Positions 34,375 to 43,093 are shown, numbered from the stretch's first letter. The stretch is 64,000 bases of DNA from Microbacterium sp. (GCA_031277885.1 JAITLM010000014.1:1-64000), one strand, 5' to 3'. Made by a program: numbers and translations. Notes: generated from the letters alone by a model not told the origin.

Positions 34375-34405
34375 GGAGCCGTTCTCCCCTCGGGAGGGCG
34401 GCTCC
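34375..34405 (+). terminator. Strong hairpin terminator after the MBL-Rieske gene
   Basis: GGAGCCG (34375-34381) pairs with CGGCTCC (34399-34405). Inside it, CTCCC (34384-34388) pairs with GGGAG (34392-34396) around a 3-base loop, joined by two T-G wobbles. It separates the gene from the amide cluster. Confidence 0.7.
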
Positions 34406-34422
34406 TTCCGCGTCCGGCGCAG

Positions 34423-34460
34423 CTGTCCACTCGGGGACCTCTTCTGTCCACTCGGGGACC
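34423..34460 (+). promoter_or_regulatory. Two direct repeats 21 bp apart: probable AraC-family activator site
   Basis: CTGTCCACTCGGGGACC occurs exactly at 34423-34439 and 34444-34460, a period of 21 bp or two helical turns. The second copy touches the expected -35 position of the TAGCAT box at 34483-34488, where no -35 consensus exists. AraC-family proteins typically bind such half-sites at 21-bp spacing to activate. The regulator at the far end of the cluster is the natural candidate. The binding is inference. Confidence 0.6.
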
Positions 34461-34482
34461 ATTCGGCGCGGCGCGCCGTCCC

Positions 34483-34488
34483 TAGCAT
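34483..34488 (+). promoter_or_regulatory. Putative -10 box of the amidase-ABC operon
   Basis: TAGCAT, 47 bases before the amidase ATG and 22 bases after the second direct repeat. The missing -35 box suggests activator dependence. Confidence 0.45.
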
Positions 34489-34534
34489 GGGGATCCGGCA
34501 GGCGACGAGGCCCGCCCGGACGGAGAGAAACCCG

Positions 34535-35950
34535 ATGGTCACTGCCTTCAGTTCCGCGACCGAGATCGCCCGCGAGATCAGCGCCGGCGCGGTCAGTCCG
34601 GTCGAGATCGCCGAGCTCTACCTGGACCGGATCGACCGCCTGAACCCTGCGATCAACGCGATCGTCTGGATCGATCCTGAGGCCACCCTGGCCGAAGCCA
34701 GGCAGGCCGAGCGTGCGGTCCGCGCGGGCGAGTCCCTGGGGCCGCTGCACGGCATCCCGGTCCCGATCAAGGACCTCACGGCCGCCGCGGGTCAGCCCTG
34801 CTTCTTCGGCTCCCTCGGTACGGATACCGCGATCAGGACGGAGGACGATCTCATCGTCGGGGCGCTCCGCCGCGCGGGCTGCGTGCTGCTCGGCCGCAGC
34901 CATGCGCCCGAGGCGGGCACCATGAGCGTGACCGAGACGTCGCGCTTCGGCGTCGCGCGGAACCCCTGGGACCTCAGCCGATCCCCGGCCGGGTCCAGTG
35001 GCGGGGCGGGGGCGGCGCTGGCCGCCGGCCTGGCCCCCTTCACGCACGCCTCGGACGGCGGCGGCTCGATCAGGATGCCCGCGTCGAGCAACGGTCTCGT
35101 CGGGCTCAAGCCCTCGCGCGGGCGAGTGCCCTCCGCCGTCGCGGGATGGGAGCACGCGGCGACCGAGGGCGCGGAGGCCCGCACCGTGGCCGACGCCGCC
35201 GTGATCCTCGACGCGATCAGCGAGCCGGATCCGTGCGTCATGTACAACGCGCCGCGCCCGGAACGGCCCTACGCCGCCGAGGCCGGGCGGCCGCAGGAGC
35301 CGCTCCGGATCGGGCTGCTCCTGGAAGCCCCCACCGGCCTGCCCGTCGATGAGGAGTGCGCCGCAGCCGCGACGCTCACCGCGGCGCTCCTGGAGGCGAT
35401 GGGACACATCGTGACACCTGTGGCGCCCAGGTTCTACAGCGAGCGCGCGGTGCTCGGATACGTCACCCACATCATGGACGCGTCCGTCGCCGCGATGCCC
35501 TACCTCCGGCCGGAGCTCGCGGAGCCGTACCTGCGCCACCGGATGGGCCGCGCGAGGCGCGCCAGCGCGGTCGACTACGTGCAGAGCGCGATGCTGATCC
35601 AGGCCGAGACCTACGGCGTCGTCTCGCAGTTCGGGCGGGACTTCGACGTGCTGCTCACCCCGACCATGGCGACCGTCCCCGTGCCTGCCGGCGAGCTCGT
35701 GACCGAGGCGAACGAGCATCCCGAGGAGTCGCGCCTGCGGGAGGGGCGCATGGTGAGCTTCACGAGCTGGGTGAACCTCGCGGGCCTGCCCGCCATCTCG
35801 CTGCCGATGCACGTCGCGGCGGACGGGCTGCCGATCGGTGCCCAGCTGGTGGCGGGTCCGTGGCGCGAGGACGTCCTGCTGCGGCTCGCCGCCGCCCTCG
35901 AGGAGGCGGCGCCGTGGGCGCACCGCCGCCCGGCGGGGTTCGAGGACTGA
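34535..35950 (+). CDS. Amidase-signature hydrolase
   Basis: A 471-residue member of the amidase signature family, which hydrolyses C-N bonds of amides. The Ser-cis-Ser-Lys triad is complete: K79 in GIPVPIKDLTAAAG, S154 in SPAGSSGGAGAA, and nucleophile S178 in DGGGSIRMPAS. It lacks the partners of tRNA-dependent amidotransferase GatA. The ATG at 34535 follows GGAGAG. It is first in an operon with a complete amide or branched-chain amino acid type ABC importer, so it probably hydrolyses the imported compound. The actual substrate is unknown. Confidence 0.9.
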   Translation: MVTAFSSATEIAREISAGAVSPVEIAELYLDRIDRLNPAINAIVWIDPEATLAEARQAERAVRAGESLGPLHGIPVPIKDLTAAAGQPCFFGSLGTDTAIRTEDDLIVGALRRAGCVLLGRSHAPEAGTMSVTETSRFGVARNPWDLSRSPAGSSGGAGAALAAGLAPFTHASDGGGSIRMPASSNGLVGLKPSRGRVPSAVAGWEHAATEGAEARTVADAAVILDAISEPDPCVMYNAPRPERPYAAEAGRPQEPLRIGLLLEAPTGLPVDEECAAAATLTAALLEAMGHIVTPVAPRFYSERAVLGYVTHIMDASVAAMPYLRPELAEPYLRHRMGRARRASAVDYVQSAMLIQAETYGVVSQFGRDFDVLLTPTMATVPVPAGELVTEANEHPEESRLREGRMVSFTSWVNLAGLPAISLPMHVAADGLPIGAQLVAGPWREDVLLRLAAALEEAAPWAHRRPAGFED

Positions 35951-35954
35951 GCCG

Positions 35955-36833
35955 ATGATCGAACTCGTCCTCTCGCTGTTCAGCCAGCTGGGCCTGGTCG
36001 CGCTGCTCGCTCTGTCCCTGTCCCTCGTGTTCGGCGTGAGCCGGATCGTGAACCTCGCGGTCGGCGACCTCGCGACGATCGGCGCCTTCACGATGGTCGC
36101 GACCGCAGGGCTGCCGTTCTGGGTGGGGATCCTCATCGGTCTCGCCGTCTCGGTTCCCCTTCTCGTTCTGATCGAGCGCGGCCTGCTGAGCCGCCTCTCG
36201 GGATCCCCGCTGGCTTCGCTGCTGGTCACCTGGGGCGTCGGGATGGTGCTCCGCCAGGTGTGCGAGCTGGTCTGGGGCGCGACGGCGCGCGCCGTCCCGC
36301 CGCCGTTCGACGGGATCGTGACCGTGTTCGGCGTCCCGTATCCGTCTTTCCGGCTGGTCGCCGGTCTCGTGGGAGCCGTCGCGGTCGCGGTGGTCCTCGT
36401 GATCGCGTATCGGACGCGGGCGGGCCTGCGCCTGCGCGCCGTGGCGGACAACCCCACGATGGCGGCGCTGCTGGGCACGCCGCCGGCGCGCACCAGGACC
36501 CTCACCTTCGTCGTGACGGGATTCCTCGCCGTTCTCGCGGGAGGGCTCTACAGTCCGCTCCTCGGCGTCCACCCGTCGATGGGGTTCACGATCCTCATCC
36601 CCGCGTTCGTGGTCCTTCTGCTGGCCAGGCCCGGTTCCTTCTCGGGAACCGCCGTCGCCGCGCTGTTCGTCGTCGCGCTGCAGGTCGTGCTGCGCCGCTT
36701 CTTCGCCGACACCGCCGCGGACGCCCTCTTCTACGTCGTCGTGCTCGTCGCCGTCGCCGTTCGTTCCACCCCGACAACCAGGAGGCTCCTGACATGGTCC
36801 ACCCGATTCCTTCCCCGCGGCCGCGCCGCCTGA
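35955..36833 (+). CDS. Branched-chain amino acid/amide-type ABC permease (LivH family)
   Basis: A 292-residue permease with about eight membrane helices. SLSLVFGVSRIVNLAVGDLATIGAF is the N-terminal LivH/UrtB hallmark. RLRAVADNPTMAALLGTPPARTRTLTFVVTGFLAVLAG is the cytoplasmic loop that meets the ATPase. The start lies 4 bases after the amidase. Its 3' end overlaps the binding-protein gene by 40 bases if the latter starts at 36794. Confidence 0.93.
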   Translation: MIELVLSLFSQLGLVALLALSLSLVFGVSRIVNLAVGDLATIGAFTMVATAGLPFWVGILIGLAVSVPLLVLIERGLLSRLSGSPLASLLVTWGVGMVLRQVCELVWGATARAVPPPFDGIVTVFGVPYPSFRLVAGLVGAVAVAVVLVIAYRTRAGLRLRAVADNPTMAALLGTPPARTRTLTFVVTGFLAVLAGGLYSPLLGVHPSMGFTILIPAFVVLLLARPGSFSGTAVAALFVVALQVVLRRFFADTAADALFYVVVLVAVAVRSTPTTRRLLTWSTRFLPRGRAA

Positions 36834-38026
36834 TGCGCCGCAACCGCCTCGCCCTCGGAGCGTTCCTCGCGGCGGGCGCACTGCTCCTGACCGGCTGCGG
36901 GAGCAGCATCGGCGGCGGTCCTGCGCAGAGCGCCGCGGCCGGCCCCCTCAAGGTCGGCGTGATCGTCCCCGCCACCGGCAACATCTCCTCGGCCGGGCTC
37001 GCTCTCAAAGCCGGCTTCGAGATCGGCGTCGAGAAGATCAACGCCGAGGGCGGGGTGAACGGCAAGCCGATCGAGTACACGGTCGAGGACGACGCCTCGG
37101 ATCCCGCGACATCGACCCAGCTGGCGAAGAAGTACGTGCAGGCCGGCGACGTCTCGCTGCTGTTCGGCACGATCACGGGCGACACCGTGGCGGCGGTCGC
37201 GTCCGTCGCCGACTCCGCCAGGATTCCGTTCGCCACCTCGATCCTCGGCGACCCCGCGGTCTGCTCGCGCTACGCCTGGGGCTTCGGGGAGTCGACCCGT
37301 CAGCTGCTCACCCCGATCGTCCCCGACCTGCTCGCGAAGTACGGCACACGCGTCGCGATCGTCGGCTCCGACTACAACTTCCCGCGGGACTATGCGGCGA
37401 GCGCGGAGAAGATCGTGACGGCGGCGGGCGGGACCGTGGTCGCCCAGGAGTTCAGCCCCCTCGGCACGACCGACTTCGAGTCGACCATCGGACGCCTCAA
37501 GGCGGCGGCGCCGGATCTCGTGCTGTCGATGGTCGTCGGCGCGGATGCCATCGTGTTCACCAAGCAGGCGCAGGCATTCGGGCTGCTGACGCCCACGCTG
37601 GGCTACGAGGGCGCGCCGCTCGATGCCGACTACTATCCGGCGGTCGCCGAACAGGTGACGGGCCGCGAGCACGCGGTGCGCTGGAGCGACGGCTTCGCCG
37701 ATGAGGAGAGCAAGGCCTTCGTCGCGGCCTACCGCAAGAAGACCGGTTCGCCGGCACCGATTCCGGAGGTCGCCGCGAACGCCTACTTCGCGATCCGGTT
37801 CATCGCGGCGGCTGCGAACGACGCCAAGGCCACGGCTCCCGCGAGCCTCAACACCGCGATCGCCTCGTTCCGCTTCGATTCCGCGCTCGGCAGGGGAACG
37901 CACTTCGCCGGGCCCGCCAACATCCTGCAGGCCACGATGTCGACCGTGACGATCGGCGCGGACGGCGCCTATCCGGTCACGAAGGACCACGGCATGGTCG
38001 CCGACACCGAGACGACCTGCAAGTGA
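36794..38026 (+). CDS. Lipoprotein substrate-binding protein of the amide-type ABC importer
   Basis: Periplasmic-binding-protein-like lipoprotein of the AmiC/UrtA/LivJ group. The signal peptide has basic RRLMRRNR, a hydrophobic core and the lipobox LLTGC with C35 (numbering from 36794). The mature part has KVGVIVPATGNISSAG and LFGTITGDTVAAVASVAD, resembling binders of short amides, urea or branched amino acids. The ATG at 36794 has AGGAGG 9 bases upstream. ATG 36833, overlapping the permease stop as TGATG, would give a shorter, more typical signal peptide. Confidence 0.92.
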   Translation: MVHPIPSPRPRRLMRRNRLALGAFLAAGALLLTGCGSSIGGGPAQSAAAGPLKVGVIVPATGNISSAGLALKAGFEIGVEKINAEGGVNGKPIEYTVEDDASDPATSTQLAKKYVQAGDVSLLFGTITGDTVAAVASVADSARIPFATSILGDPAVCSRYAWGFGESTRQLLTPIVPDLLAKYGTRVAIVGSDYNFPRDYAASAEKIVTAAGGTVVAQEFSPLGTTDFESTIGRLKAAAPDLVLSMVVGADAIVFTKQAQAFGLLTPTLGYEGAPLDADYYPAVAEQVTGREHAVRWSDGFADEESKAFVAAYRKKTGSPAPIPEVAANAYFAIRFIAAAANDAKATAPASLNTAIASFRFDSALGRGTHFAGPANILQATMSTVTIGADGAYPVTKDHGMVADTETTCK

Positions 38027-39705
38027 CCCCGTCCGCCCATCGGGGGATCCGCGGTCTCGTCCGCCGCCCTGGCACGATCCTCGCGGTCGTTGTCGCCGTG
38101 CTCGCCCTGCTGCCGTTCGGGCTCGCACCCTACGCGCTGAGCGTGGTCGCCCTCGGTCTCGTCTATGGGCTCTTCGCCTATGGTCTGGACCTGTCCTGGG
38201 GGCGAGTCGGACTCATCAGCGTGGGCCAGGCCGCCTTCTTCGGCCTGGGCGCCTACGCGCTCACGATCGGCGTCTCGCTCGGCGTCCCCGGGGTGCTGGC
38301 CGCGGCGCTCGGCGTCGTGATCTCCGCCGGAGTCGCCGGGCTGATCGCGCAGATCGCGCTGACGGTGAAGGGTGAGACCGCGGTGCCGCTCTTCATCCTC
38401 TTCACGCTCGGCATCAGCCAGCTCCTGCAGCGCGTCGCGACGTCCCTGCCGGACGTGACGGGCGGATCCAACGGCATGCTCGCGCCGAGCCTCGACCTCG
38501 TCCCGACCTACTACCTCGTGCTCGGGGTCGCCGTGCTCGTGGCGGCGCTCACGTTCCGTCTCTTCATCGCGGGCCGGCGCGGTGCGTTCCAGCTCGCCGT
38601 GCTCGTGAACCCGGCCAGGGCGGAGCATCTCGGCATCGGCGTGCGCGGCACGCAGACCGCGGCCTTCATGGTCTCGGCCGCGGTCTCAGCTGTGGCGGGG
38701 GCGCTCTTCGCCCCCGTGGCAGGCCTCGTCACTCCCGCCACGCTGGGCCTGGCGCTCTCGACGAGCGTGCTCACCTGGCTCGCCGTGGGCGGCAAGGGCT
38801 CGCTGATCGGGCCGTTCCTCGGCGCCGTCCTCCTCACCGTCGCCGCGCAGACCCTCGGGAGCACCTGGCAGAGCTGGTACGTGTTCGGGCTGGCCGCGCT
38901 CTTCATCCTCGTGGTCCTGTTCGCACCCGGAGGCGTGGCAGGCGGCGTGCGTCGTCTGCTCCTCGGCCGGTCGGAGGTGCTGCGCGTCCCGACCGCGCGT
39001 CCGGTGAGACGTGCCGGCGCGCCGTCGCGCACGGACGCGCCGCTGCTGCAGGTCGAGGCGGTGGATCAGCGCTTCGGGAGGTCGGACGTGCTGCAGGACG
39101 TCTCGCTCACCGTGCGGAGCGGGCAGTGCGTGGCGCTGATCGGGCCCAACGGCGCGGGCAAGTCCACCGTCCTCTCCGTCATCGCAGGCCTGCTCCGCCC
39201 CTCGTCGGGCCGCATCCTGCTCCGCGGCGAGGACGTCACTCTGCTGGGCGTCGACCGACGCGCCAGGCTCGGCATCGGCCGGCTGTTCCAGGTGCCGAGC
39301 GTGTTCACCGCGCTCTCCGTCGAGGACAACCTCAGGCTCGCCGCGCTCTGCGGGGGATCGGGCGATGATGCTTCGGCCGACGCCCGGCTCGCCGGCGAGT
39401 TGTCGATGGCCGAGCGGCGGCACCTCGAGCTCGACATGGTGCTGCGGGGTCCCTCCGATCTCGTGCTGCTCGACGAGCCGGCCGCGGGGCTCTCCCACGC
39501 CGACGCGCGGGCGCTCGCACAGCGCCTGCGTCGGGTCGTCGAGGACACCGGATGCGGCATGGTCGTCGTCGAGCACGACATGGAGATCGTCCGGGAGATC
39601 GCGGACCTCGTCGTGGTGCTGTCGAACGGCTCGGTCATCGCGTCGGGGACCATGGACGAGATCGTCGCGCACGACGCCGTGCGCCAGGCCTACCTGGGGA
39701 GCTGA
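38023..39705 (+). CDS. Fused ABC permease-ATPase (LivM-LivG)
   Basis: A 560-residue fusion of two importer parts in one uninterrupted frame. Residues about 1-310 form a LivM-type permease (GLVYGLFAYGLDLSWGRVGLISVGQAAFFG). Residues about 325-560 form a LivG-type ATPase with Walker A GPNGAGKS (374-381), Walker B LVLLDEPAAGLS and the switch His in VVVEHDME. The signature helix reads ELSMAERRHLELDMVL in place of LSGGQ, a degeneracy also seen in urea-type ATPases. The GTG overlaps the binding-protein stop. Fusion fixes permease and ATPase stoichiometry. Confidence 0.94.
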   Translation: MTPSAHRGIRGLVRRPGTILAVVVAVLALLPFGLAPYALSVVALGLVYGLFAYGLDLSWGRVGLISVGQAAFFGLGAYALTIGVSLGVPGVLAAALGVVISAGVAGLIAQIALTVKGETAVPLFILFTLGISQLLQRVATSLPDVTGGSNGMLAPSLDLVPTYYLVLGVAVLVAALTFRLFIAGRRGAFQLAVLVNPARAEHLGIGVRGTQTAAFMVSAAVSAVAGALFAPVAGLVTPATLGLALSTSVLTWLAVGGKGSLIGPFLGAVLLTVAAQTLGSTWQSWYVFGLAALFILVVLFAPGGVAGGVRRLLLGRSEVLRVPTARPVRRAGAPSRTDAPLLQVEAVDQRFGRSDVLQDVSLTVRSGQCVALIGPNGAGKSTVLSVIAGLLRPSSGRILLRGEDVTLLGVDRRARLGIGRLFQVPSVFTALSVEDNLRLAALCGGSGDDASADARLAGELSMAERRHLELDMVLRGPSDLVLLDEPAAGLSHADARALAQRLRRVVEDTGCGMVVVEHDMEIVREIADLVVVLSNGSVIASGTMDEIVAHDAVRQAYLGS

Positions 39706-39706
39706 G

Positions 39707-40390
39707 ATGGTGCTGCACGCGCGTGGGATCGTCGGGGGATACGACGGCGTTCCGATCGTCGAGGGCGTCGACCTCACGGTCGATGCGGGGGAGATCGTCG
39801 GTCTGCTGGGCAGGAACGGGATGGGGAAGTCGACCCTGCTCGGAGCGCTCTTCGGGACGGTGGACCGTCTCGGCGGCGCGGTCGAGGTGGGAGGGAGGAC
39901 ACTCGCGGCGCGGAGCCCCGATCGGTCGGCTGCGGCGGGTGTCGCGTTCCTCCCCGAGGATCGGGGCGTGTTCCCCTCGCTGACCGTCGCCGAGAACCTC
40001 CGGCTCGCCCGACGCGGGCATCGGCCGGCGATGGATCCGCTCGAGGTCTATCCGATGCTCGGCGAGCGGGCGGCGCAGCCGGCCGGGACGCTGTCCGGCG
40101 GCCAGCAGCAGCAGCTCGGCATCGCCCGCGCGATCCTCGCCGGCTCCGCGCTCGTGTGCATCGACGAGCTCACCCACGGACTGCAGCCCTCGATGGTGAC
40201 GCGCACGTTCGCGGCGCTCCGCACGGTGGCCGACTCCGGTGTCGGTGTGCTGTTCGTGGACCAGAACCCCGATCTCGTGACGGCGTCCTGCGACCGGGTG
40301 CTCGTGATGGAGGCGGGGAGGATCGTGCTGGACCGGACCGTCGAGGACGGGGTGCTCGAGGAGCTGCGACGCCTGCTCGTGCTCAGCTGA
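39707..40390 (+). CDS. ABC transporter ATPase (LivF type)
   Basis: Second ATPase of the importer, 227 residues. Walker A is GRNGMGKS, the signature is a normal LSGGQQQQLGIAR, Walker B reads ALVCIDELTHGLQPS (DEL instead of DEP), and the switch residue is in LFVDQNPD (Gln where His is usual). This canonical signature complements the degenerate one in the fused subunit, giving one standard and one non-standard composite ATP site. It ends in an 8-base overlap with the convergent regulator gene. Confidence 0.92.
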   Translation: MVLHARGIVGGYDGVPIVEGVDLTVDAGEIVGLLGRNGMGKSTLLGALFGTVDRLGGAVEVGGRTLAARSPDRSAAAGVAFLPEDRGVFPSLTVAENLRLARRGHRPAMDPLEVYPMLGERAAQPAGTLSGGQQQQLGIARAILAGSALVCIDELTHGLQPSMVTRTFAALRTVADSGVGVLFVDQNPDLVTASCDRVLVMEAGRIVLDRTVEDGVLEELRRLLVLS

Positions 40391-41321
40391 CCGCGTCCTC
40401 GGCGCGCAGTTCGCGCGGGCTTCGTCCGAACCTCTGTCGGACGACCTTGCTGAGACGGGAGGGGTCGCGGAAGCCCCACCGGCGTCCCACCGCGGCCAGC
40501 GACTCCGCGCCGCTCGCGGTCTGCAGCTCCCGGCGCACGCCCTCGACCCGCCGCGCGAGCACGTGCTCGCCGACCGTGGTGCCGGTGCGGCGGAAGACGC
40601 GGTGCAGATAGCTGACCGAGATGTGGGTGGCTTCGGCGATCCTCGCAGGGCTGAGGTCGGGGTCTGCGAGATGCACCTCGATCCACTCCACGACCCGGTC
40701 GTAGACGATCTCCTCCGCCGAGCGGAGTACGGGGCGCTCGCCGCGTGCCTCCCTGACGCAGTCGCGGAGGAGCGACAGTGCGACATCGGCGAGTTCGAGC
40801 CGCAGCGGTGCGGGCAGCGCTCCCCAGCGCTCCGGGACGCCGGCCAGGAGTCCCGTCAGGATGCAGGCCGCGGTCGTATCCGAGAGCGCTGCGGATCCTG
40901 CCACGGCCGAGAGGTCCTGTTCGCTCGCGCCCAGGGCGTCGACGTCGACGGCCAGCACCAGATACCGGTAGGGGCCGAGGAGGTCGAGGAAGAACGGCGC
41001 GGATCGGGAGTAGAGGACCATGCTGCCGGGGCGCAGGGCCGTCTCGGAGCGGTTCTGCACGAAGGTCCCCGAACCCTCGAGGAGGATGCCGAGGAAGTGC
41101 GCGTCGAGCGCGGTCGAGAAGGCCAGCGGACGGACGCTGACCGAGTCCTCGTCTCTGATGTCGCAGCCGAGCAGGCGCCCGAGCGCCCAGGAGGAGGACC
41201 GTGCGCGATACGGATCCTGCTGCGGGCGGACGACCACGGCGTCGCCGGGGGCGTGATCGCGCCGCGCATCGTCGAGGTAGCCGCTCACGACCGCTCCGCC
41301 CGAGGTCGAGGTGATCTGCAT
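40383..41321 (-). CDS. AraC-family transcriptional regulator
   Basis: A 312-residue regulator. Residues about 1-200 form a sensor domain of the AraC-binding-like type. Two helix-turn-helix motifs follow at the C-terminus: LSPARIAEATHISVSYLHRVFRR-like, then SLAAVGRRWGFRDPSRLSKVV with the closing FGRSPRELR. The ATG is at 41321, with AAAGG just upstream. It faces the LivF gene convergently, and their stops share the palindrome TCAGCTGA (40383-40390). It probably activates the amidase-ABC operon at the 21-bp direct repeats in response to the imported amide. Confidence 0.9.
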   Translation of the reverse strand: MQITSTSGGAVVSGYLDDARRDHAPGDAVVVRPQQDPYRARSSSWALGRLLGCDIRDEDSVSVRPLAFSTALDAHFLGILLEGSGTFVQNRSETALRPGSMVLYSRSAPFFLDLLGPYRYLVLAVDVDALGASEQDLSAVAGSAALSDTTAACILTGLLAGVPERWGALPAPLRLELADVALSLLRDCVREARGERPVLRSAEEIVYDRVVEWIEVHLADPDLSPARIAEATHISVSYLHRVFRRTGTTVGEHVLARRVEGVRRELQTASGAESLAAVGRRWGFRDPSRLSKVVRQRFGRSPRELRAEDAVS

Positions 41322-41481
41322 GGCTCCGCCTTTCTCTTCGTCGAGAGGGAGCACGGGTCGCCGATCACTGTATCTCAGGATCCCTGGCATTCGATCGACG
41401 CGACTCTCGCCACCGTCGACCGGCGTCTCGCCGATGCGGCCAGGGAGCGCGGCGTCGTCGTGGGCGCATGACCGGACCGGG

Positions 41482-41487
41482 TAGACT
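41482..41487 (+). promoter_or_regulatory. -10 box of the pyr operon
   Basis: TAGACT, 63 bases before the pyrR ATG. It leaves room for a leader of about 55 bases that carries the PyrR loop. Confidence 0.5.
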
Positions 41488-41508
41488 GGGGCGATACCTC
41501 GGAAGCAA

Positions 41509-41539
41509 CCTTTAACACCGTCCCGTGAGGCGGAGAAGG
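41509..41539 (+). promoter_or_regulatory. PyrR-binding RNA loop overlapping the pyrR ribosome binding site
   Basis: CCTT (41509-41512) pairs with AAGG (41536-41539), and CCG (41518-41520) pairs with CGG (41531-41533). The loop TCCCGTGAGG matches the conserved PyrR-binding sequence. The 3' AAGG is part of AAGGGAG (41536-41542), the ribosome binding site for the ATG at 41550. PyrR bound to UMP would hide it, giving translational repression as reported for mycobacteria, rather than attenuation as in Bacillus. Confidence 0.75.
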
Positions 41540-41549
41540 GAGCCGGCAG

Positions 41550-42089
41550 ATGAGCGCACGTATCGTGCTGCAGGAAGCCGACATCAGGCGCGCCTTGACG
41601 CGCATCGCCCATGAGATCCTCGAATCCAACCGGGGAGCGGAGGATCTGATCCTCCTGGGCATCCCGACCCGCGGGGTCCCGCTTGCCGAGCGCCTCGCGA
41701 TGCTCATCACCGAGATCGCCCAGATCGCCGTCCCGGTCGGATCGCTCGACGTCACGCTCTTCCGCGACGACCTCGCCAAGCACCCGACGCGGTCGCCGCA
41801 CCGCACGCACATCCCCGCGGGCGGCATCGACGGCAAGACCGTCGTGCTCGTCGACGACGTGCTCTTCTCCGGACGCAGCATCCGCGCCGCGCTCGACGCG
41901 CTGCAGTCGATCGGCCGCCCGGCTGTGGTCCGCCTGGCGATCCTCGTCGACCGCGGACACCGCGAGCTGCCGATCCGCCCCGACTTCGTGGGAAAGAACA
42001 TCCCCTCGTCCCGCGCCGAGCGCGTCAACGTGCGTCTGCGCGAGGACGACGGCGAGGAGTACGTCTCGATCGAGGGAGGCGACGAATGA
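41550..42089 (+). CDS. pyrR: Pyrimidine operon regulator/uracil phosphoribosyltransferase PyrR
   Basis: RNA-binding regulator with residual uracil phosphoribosyltransferase activity. The 179-residue protein has the PRPP loop [21 protein letters not shown] (about 95-115) and [10 protein letters not shown], plus basic RNA-binding surfaces ([12 protein letters not shown]). It is first in the pyr operon, with its own target loop over its ribosome binding site, so it is autoregulated. It overlaps pyrB by ATGA. Confidence 0.97.
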   Translation: MSARIVLQEADIRRALTRIAHEILESNRGAEDLILLGIPTRGVPLAERLAMLITEIAQIAVPVGSLDVTLFRDDLAKHPTRSPHRTHIPAGGIDGKTVVLVDDVLFSGRSIRAALDALQSIGRPAVVRLAILVDRGHRELPIRPDFVGKNIPSSRAERVNVRLREDDGEEYVSIEGGDE

Positions 42090-43093
42090 GGCATCTGCTC
42101 GACACCAGGACGCTCGCCCGCGAAGACGCGATGCGCATCCTCGACATCGCCGAGGACATGGCGGACACCCAGTCCCGCGAGGTCAAGAAGCTGCCGACCC
42201 TGCGCGGCAAGACCGTGGTGAACCTCTTCTTCGAGGACTCCACCCGCACGCGCATCTCGTTCGAGGCCGCCGCCAAGCGCCTCTCCGCCGACGTGATCAA
42301 CTTCGCCGCGAAGGGATCCAGCGTCTCCAAGGGCGAGAGCCTCAAGGACACCGCCCAGACGTTGGAGGCGATCGGCGCCGACGCCGTCGTCGTGCGGCAT
42401 CCCGCATCCGGCGCTCCGCGGACGCTCGCCACGAGCGGCTGGATCTCGGCCGGCGTCGTGAACGCGGGCGACGGCACGCACGAGCACCCCACCCAGGGCC
42501 TGCTCGACGCGTACACGATCCGAAAGCGCCGTTTCGGCGCGGACAGCCGCGGCCGCGACCTCCGCGGAGTGCGCGTCGTGATCGTCGGAGACGTGCTGCA
42601 CTCCCGGGTCGCGCGGTCCAACGTGTGGCTGCTGTCGACGCTCGGCGCCGAGGTCACCCTGGTCACCCCGCCGACGCTGATCCCGCAGGACGTCACGGGC
42701 TGGCCCGCGCGGGTGCTGTACGACCTCGACGCGGCGCTGGCCGAGGAGCCGGATGCGGTCATGATGCTGCGGATCCAGCTGGAGCGCATGCACGCGGCGT
42801 TCTTCCCCTCCGAGCGCGAGTACACCCGCCGATGGGGTCTCGACGCGGCGCGGCTGCGGCGTCTGCCCGACGATACGATCGTGATGCACCCCGGTCCGAT
42901 GAACCGTGGACTGGAGATCTCCTCCGACGCCGCCGATTCCGCCCGCTCCACCGTGCTGGAGCAGGTCACGAACGGCGTGTCCGTGCGGATGGCGGCGCTG
43001 TACCTGCTGCTGGCGGGGGAGCGGCCAGAGCCGGACAGAACAGCGACGAGTGCAGCGACCGAGGAGTTCGAGATGAATCGAGGAGACCGATGA
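42086..43093 (+). CDS. pyrB: Aspartate carbamoyltransferase catalytic subunit
   Basis: Joins carbamoyl phosphate and aspartate. The 335-residue protein has the carbamoyl phosphate site [13 protein letters not shown], the [18 protein letters not shown] segment and the 3' [12 protein letters not shown] region. No pyrI regulatory gene is present, as expected in actinobacteria. It overlaps pyrR and pyrC by four bases each. The tail (about 310-335) is acidic and variable. Confidence 0.98.
   Translation: MRHLLDTRTLAREDAMRILDIAEDMADTQSREVKKLPTLRGKTVVNLFFEDSTRTRISFEAAAKRLSADVINFAAKGSSVSKGESLKDTAQTLEAIGADAVVVRHPASGAPRTLATSGWISAGVVNAGDGTHEHPTQGLLDAYTIRKRRFGADSRGRDLRGVRVVIVGDVLHSRVARSNVWLLSTLGAEVTLVTPPTLIPQDVTGWPARVLYDLDAALAEEPDAVMMLRIQLERMHAAFFPSEREYTRRWGLDAARLRRLPDDTIVMHPGPMNRGLEISSDAADSARSTVLEQVTNGVSVRMAALYLLLAGERPEPDRTATSAATEEFEMNRGDR

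Noticed and set aside
32402..36505. Very long minus-strand open frame (1367 codons), and similar giants at 8914-12711, 28363-32832 and 46018-49383
   Set aside because: They lie antisense to well-recognised genes, have Arg/Asp/His-rich compositions with no family similarity, and arise from the strong G/C third-position bias of the real genes.
38023..39705. LivM-LivG fusion as an assembly or frameshift artefact
   Set aside because: The frame is continuous, both domains are complete, and a natural linker of about 20 residues joins them; no internal ribosome binding site or start is needed.
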